In this document: positions 62,641 through 64,000 of the stretch, piece after piece
How the letters are laid out: the number at the start of each line of letters is the position of its first letter
Position numbering within the stretch: position 1 is the first letter of the stretch
DNA from: Nematocida ironsii
Taxonomy: Eukaryota; Microsporidia
Assembly: GCA_001642415.1 (NCBI GenBank)
Contig: LTDK01000179.1
Location: forward strand, 167,273-231,272
Direction of reading: 5' to 3'
Length of the DNA: 64,000 nt
Translations under genes and position numbers: made by a program
Notes under the pieces: generated by a model
What the model was told of the DNA's origin: nothing
The model's input: the letters and a program-made list of their open reading frames with translations, nothing else
Databases searched by the model: none

Positions 62641-62895
62641 AACTCTATTTTATATACTTCTAGCTAGCTTTCTTTATTTATTATTTGAAGCTAAATAGAG
62701 TAAAGTTAAATTCGATCTAGAAATATTAATTAAAATTATATTATTATAAGAATAGCTAAATAATAAATAACCTAAAAATGTCATTCATTGGTAGGGTATA
62801 AGATAAATTATTATAATTTTAAAATTATAAATATCAATAAAATATCTTTCAATGAAATTAAAATTATAAATACTGAAAATTATTCAAAAATTTAT

Positions 62896-64000
62896 ATGCA
62901 GATAGAGAATAAAGAAATAAAAGTAAATCTGAGCGATTCAGAAATAAAAACAGCAAAAGAAGAATGTATATCCAATGGAGCACTTAATACTATTATTAAG
63001 TTAGAGAAATATGAAGTAATTTCAAAGAAAAAAGGATGTGTTCTTAAGAGTAATACACTATCTATACCAGAAGGAAAGCTTATTGGGATTATTGGAGTGA
63101 ATGAGGATGAGAAATTAAATTTAATGGATAGTTTAGCAGGAAAGTGTAAATCTACACATAGAATATATGGGCATGTTTATACTAAAAACAAGGCAGGCGG
63201 TCTTTCTAAGAGACGGTCTAGTGATTGGTTTAATAGAGTTAATTACATAAACCAGTCTGCAATTAATTATGAAAATATTCCTGCTAGGAGTATATTAATT
63301 TCTGTTGCAAAATGTAATGGTAAGACAGAAGCAGATGTAGACAATTATATGCATATATTTGGGATAGCAAAAGTAAAAAGTGTTATTTTTAAGAATCTGT
63401 CACATGAAGGGAAGAAAATACTTTCAGTTATTGAGGGAATACTTTCTATGAAAGAGATGAACATATGGGGAGAACCATTAAATGGACTTAATGTAGAATT
63501 AACTAGAACTATACTTTTCTATATAAAGACATTTAAAAATACAAATATAGTTGCATTAAACCAAGCACCAAAAACACTGCTGGATGTACTTGACTATGTT
63601 ATTGTTATGTATAACTCTGCTATTATATACTGTGGCCCAGTATCTGAGGCAGAAGAGTATTTCGTAGGAATAGGAGTAGAGTTTCCTAAGGATGTTTTTT
63701 ATGCTGACTATCTTATGCAGCTCTGTGCGGGTAGAACTACTAACATAAAAGATAAAAACAATATTGCTGTACTTAGAAAAATATGGAATGAAATATCAAA
63801 AGTTCCACGCGGGCCTATAAGAAATTCAAGTAGTAATTGCTGGTTATCACAGTCTAACGTATCCTTTTCTCGTGTTAGAGAAATAATTGGCTTATCTTTA
63901 TACTCAAACAAACTATTTAGAGGATCCTCTTTTCTGATTACTATACTATTTATGGTTGGAATATGCAGTATTTTACTGTTTAATACATTTTCTATACTGT
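62896..64000 (+). CDS. Degenerate ABCG-type half transporter, 3' end beyond the window
   Basis: 368 codons are seen before the window edge. The nucleotide-binding domain has the ABCG order, but most catalytic motifs are altered. Walker A is GVNEDEKL (67-74: Lys kept, both inner Gly and the Ser/Thr lost). Q-loop Gln120 is kept. The signature reads LSHEG (168-172) where LSGGE is expected. Walker B is NIWGEP (189-194: Asp replaced by Gly, Glu kept), D-loop NGLN where SGLD is usual, and H-loop LNQAP (His replaced by Asn, 222). The post-NBD block IIYCGPVSEAEEYF, then ADYLMQL (270-276) is clearly ABCG. A first membrane span begins at about 345. The frame is open throughout, so it is not a plain pseudogene. 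An ATPase-inactive partner of another half transporter is likely. Confidence 0.85.
   Translation, partial: MQIENKEIKVNLSDSEIKTAKEECISNGALNTIIKLEKYEVISKKKGCVLKSNTLSIPEGKLIGIIGVNEDEKLNLMDSLAGKCKSTHRIYGHVYTKNKAGGLSKRRSSDWFNRVNYINQSAINYENIPARSILISVAKCNGKTEADVDNYMHIFGIAKVKSVIFKNLSHEGKKILSVIEGILSMKEMNIWGEPLNGLNVELTRTILFYIKTFKNTNIVALNQAPKTLLDVLDYVIVMYNSAIIYCGPVSEAEEYFVGIGVEFPKDVFYADYLMQLCAGRTTNIKDKNNIAVLRKIWNEISKVPRGPIRNSSSNCWLSQSNVSFSRVREIIGLSLYSNKLFRGSSFLITILFMVGICSILLFNTFSIL

Noticed and set aside
1..64000. tRNA genes
   Set aside because: No T-arm GTTCRA with matching acceptor and anticodon stems was recognised in the spacers; a covariance scan would be needed to exclude divergent ones.

Overview
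The window looks like a microsporidian nuclear chromosome, most plausibly from Nematocida or a close relative. The supporting signs are an AT-rich sequence, uninterrupted genes with no intron needed anywhere, very short 5' flanks, and shortened versions of core eukaryotic proteins (an ENP2/NOL10 of 380 aa, a CDC50 of 253 aa, an MSH2 of 717 aa). Large fast-evolving secreted or tail-anchored proteins with no recognisable relatives sit between them. The genus is an inference. No bacterial operon features, CRISPR arrays or insertion sequences were seen.

Layout. 1-10.4 kb is a dense conserved block: TatD nuclease 3' end, CDC50 flippase subunit, RPB8, a CENP-C-like candidate, a sphingomyelin-synthase-like lipid enzyme, a coiled-coil protein that may be kinetochore-related, ENP2, MSH2 and an acidic orphan. 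10.4-20.7 kb is loose and lineage-specific: a tail-anchored protein and a 2249-aa membrane-anchored coiled-coil giant in long AT-rich spacers. 20.7-26 kb is a tight core block: GID8-like CTLH protein, TBC RabGAP, TFIIF-alpha, ROM2-like RhoGEF and IPI1. 26-29.6 kb holds two tandem tail-anchored paralogs. 29.9-38.4 kb carries a NUP82-like candidate, NOT2, a repeat-rich protein, an ARF GTPase, a helical orphan and a BUB3-like WD40 protein. 38.4-51 kb is the accessory island: three multi-pass membrane orphans, a 998-aa secreted protein, a decayed partial copy of that gene, an 87-bp repeat on both sides of an assembly gap, a GC-richer island with strong hairpins, and a secreted protein with a C-terminal membrane anchor. 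51.4-61.7 kb mixes core genes (TFC3-like, RPB4) with orphans, including a protein with a PP1-docking motif and a secreted Thr/Val-rich protein. 61.7-64 kb contains a cluster of hairpins likely to be a structured RNA, followed by an ABCG-type transporter cut by the window edge whose ATPase motifs are eroded.

How the genes fit together. Transcription is well represented (RPB4, RPB8, TFIIF-alpha, TFC3-like, NOT2), as are ribosome assembly (ENP2, IPI1), membrane traffic and lipid asymmetry (ARF, TBC, RhoGEF, CDC50, SMS-like) and possibly chromosome segregation (BUB3-like, a CENP-C candidate). Core genes are packed with spacers of 0-50 bp, including divergent start codons 22, 24 and 47 bp apart. 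The lineage-specific genes lie in spacers of 0.5-2 kb containing relics and repeats. The lead candidates for something undescribed are the secreted 998-aa family with its relic, the giant anchored coiled-coil protein, the two tail-anchored paralogs with a conversion-like block, the degenerate ABCG protein, and the two structured-RNA candidates.
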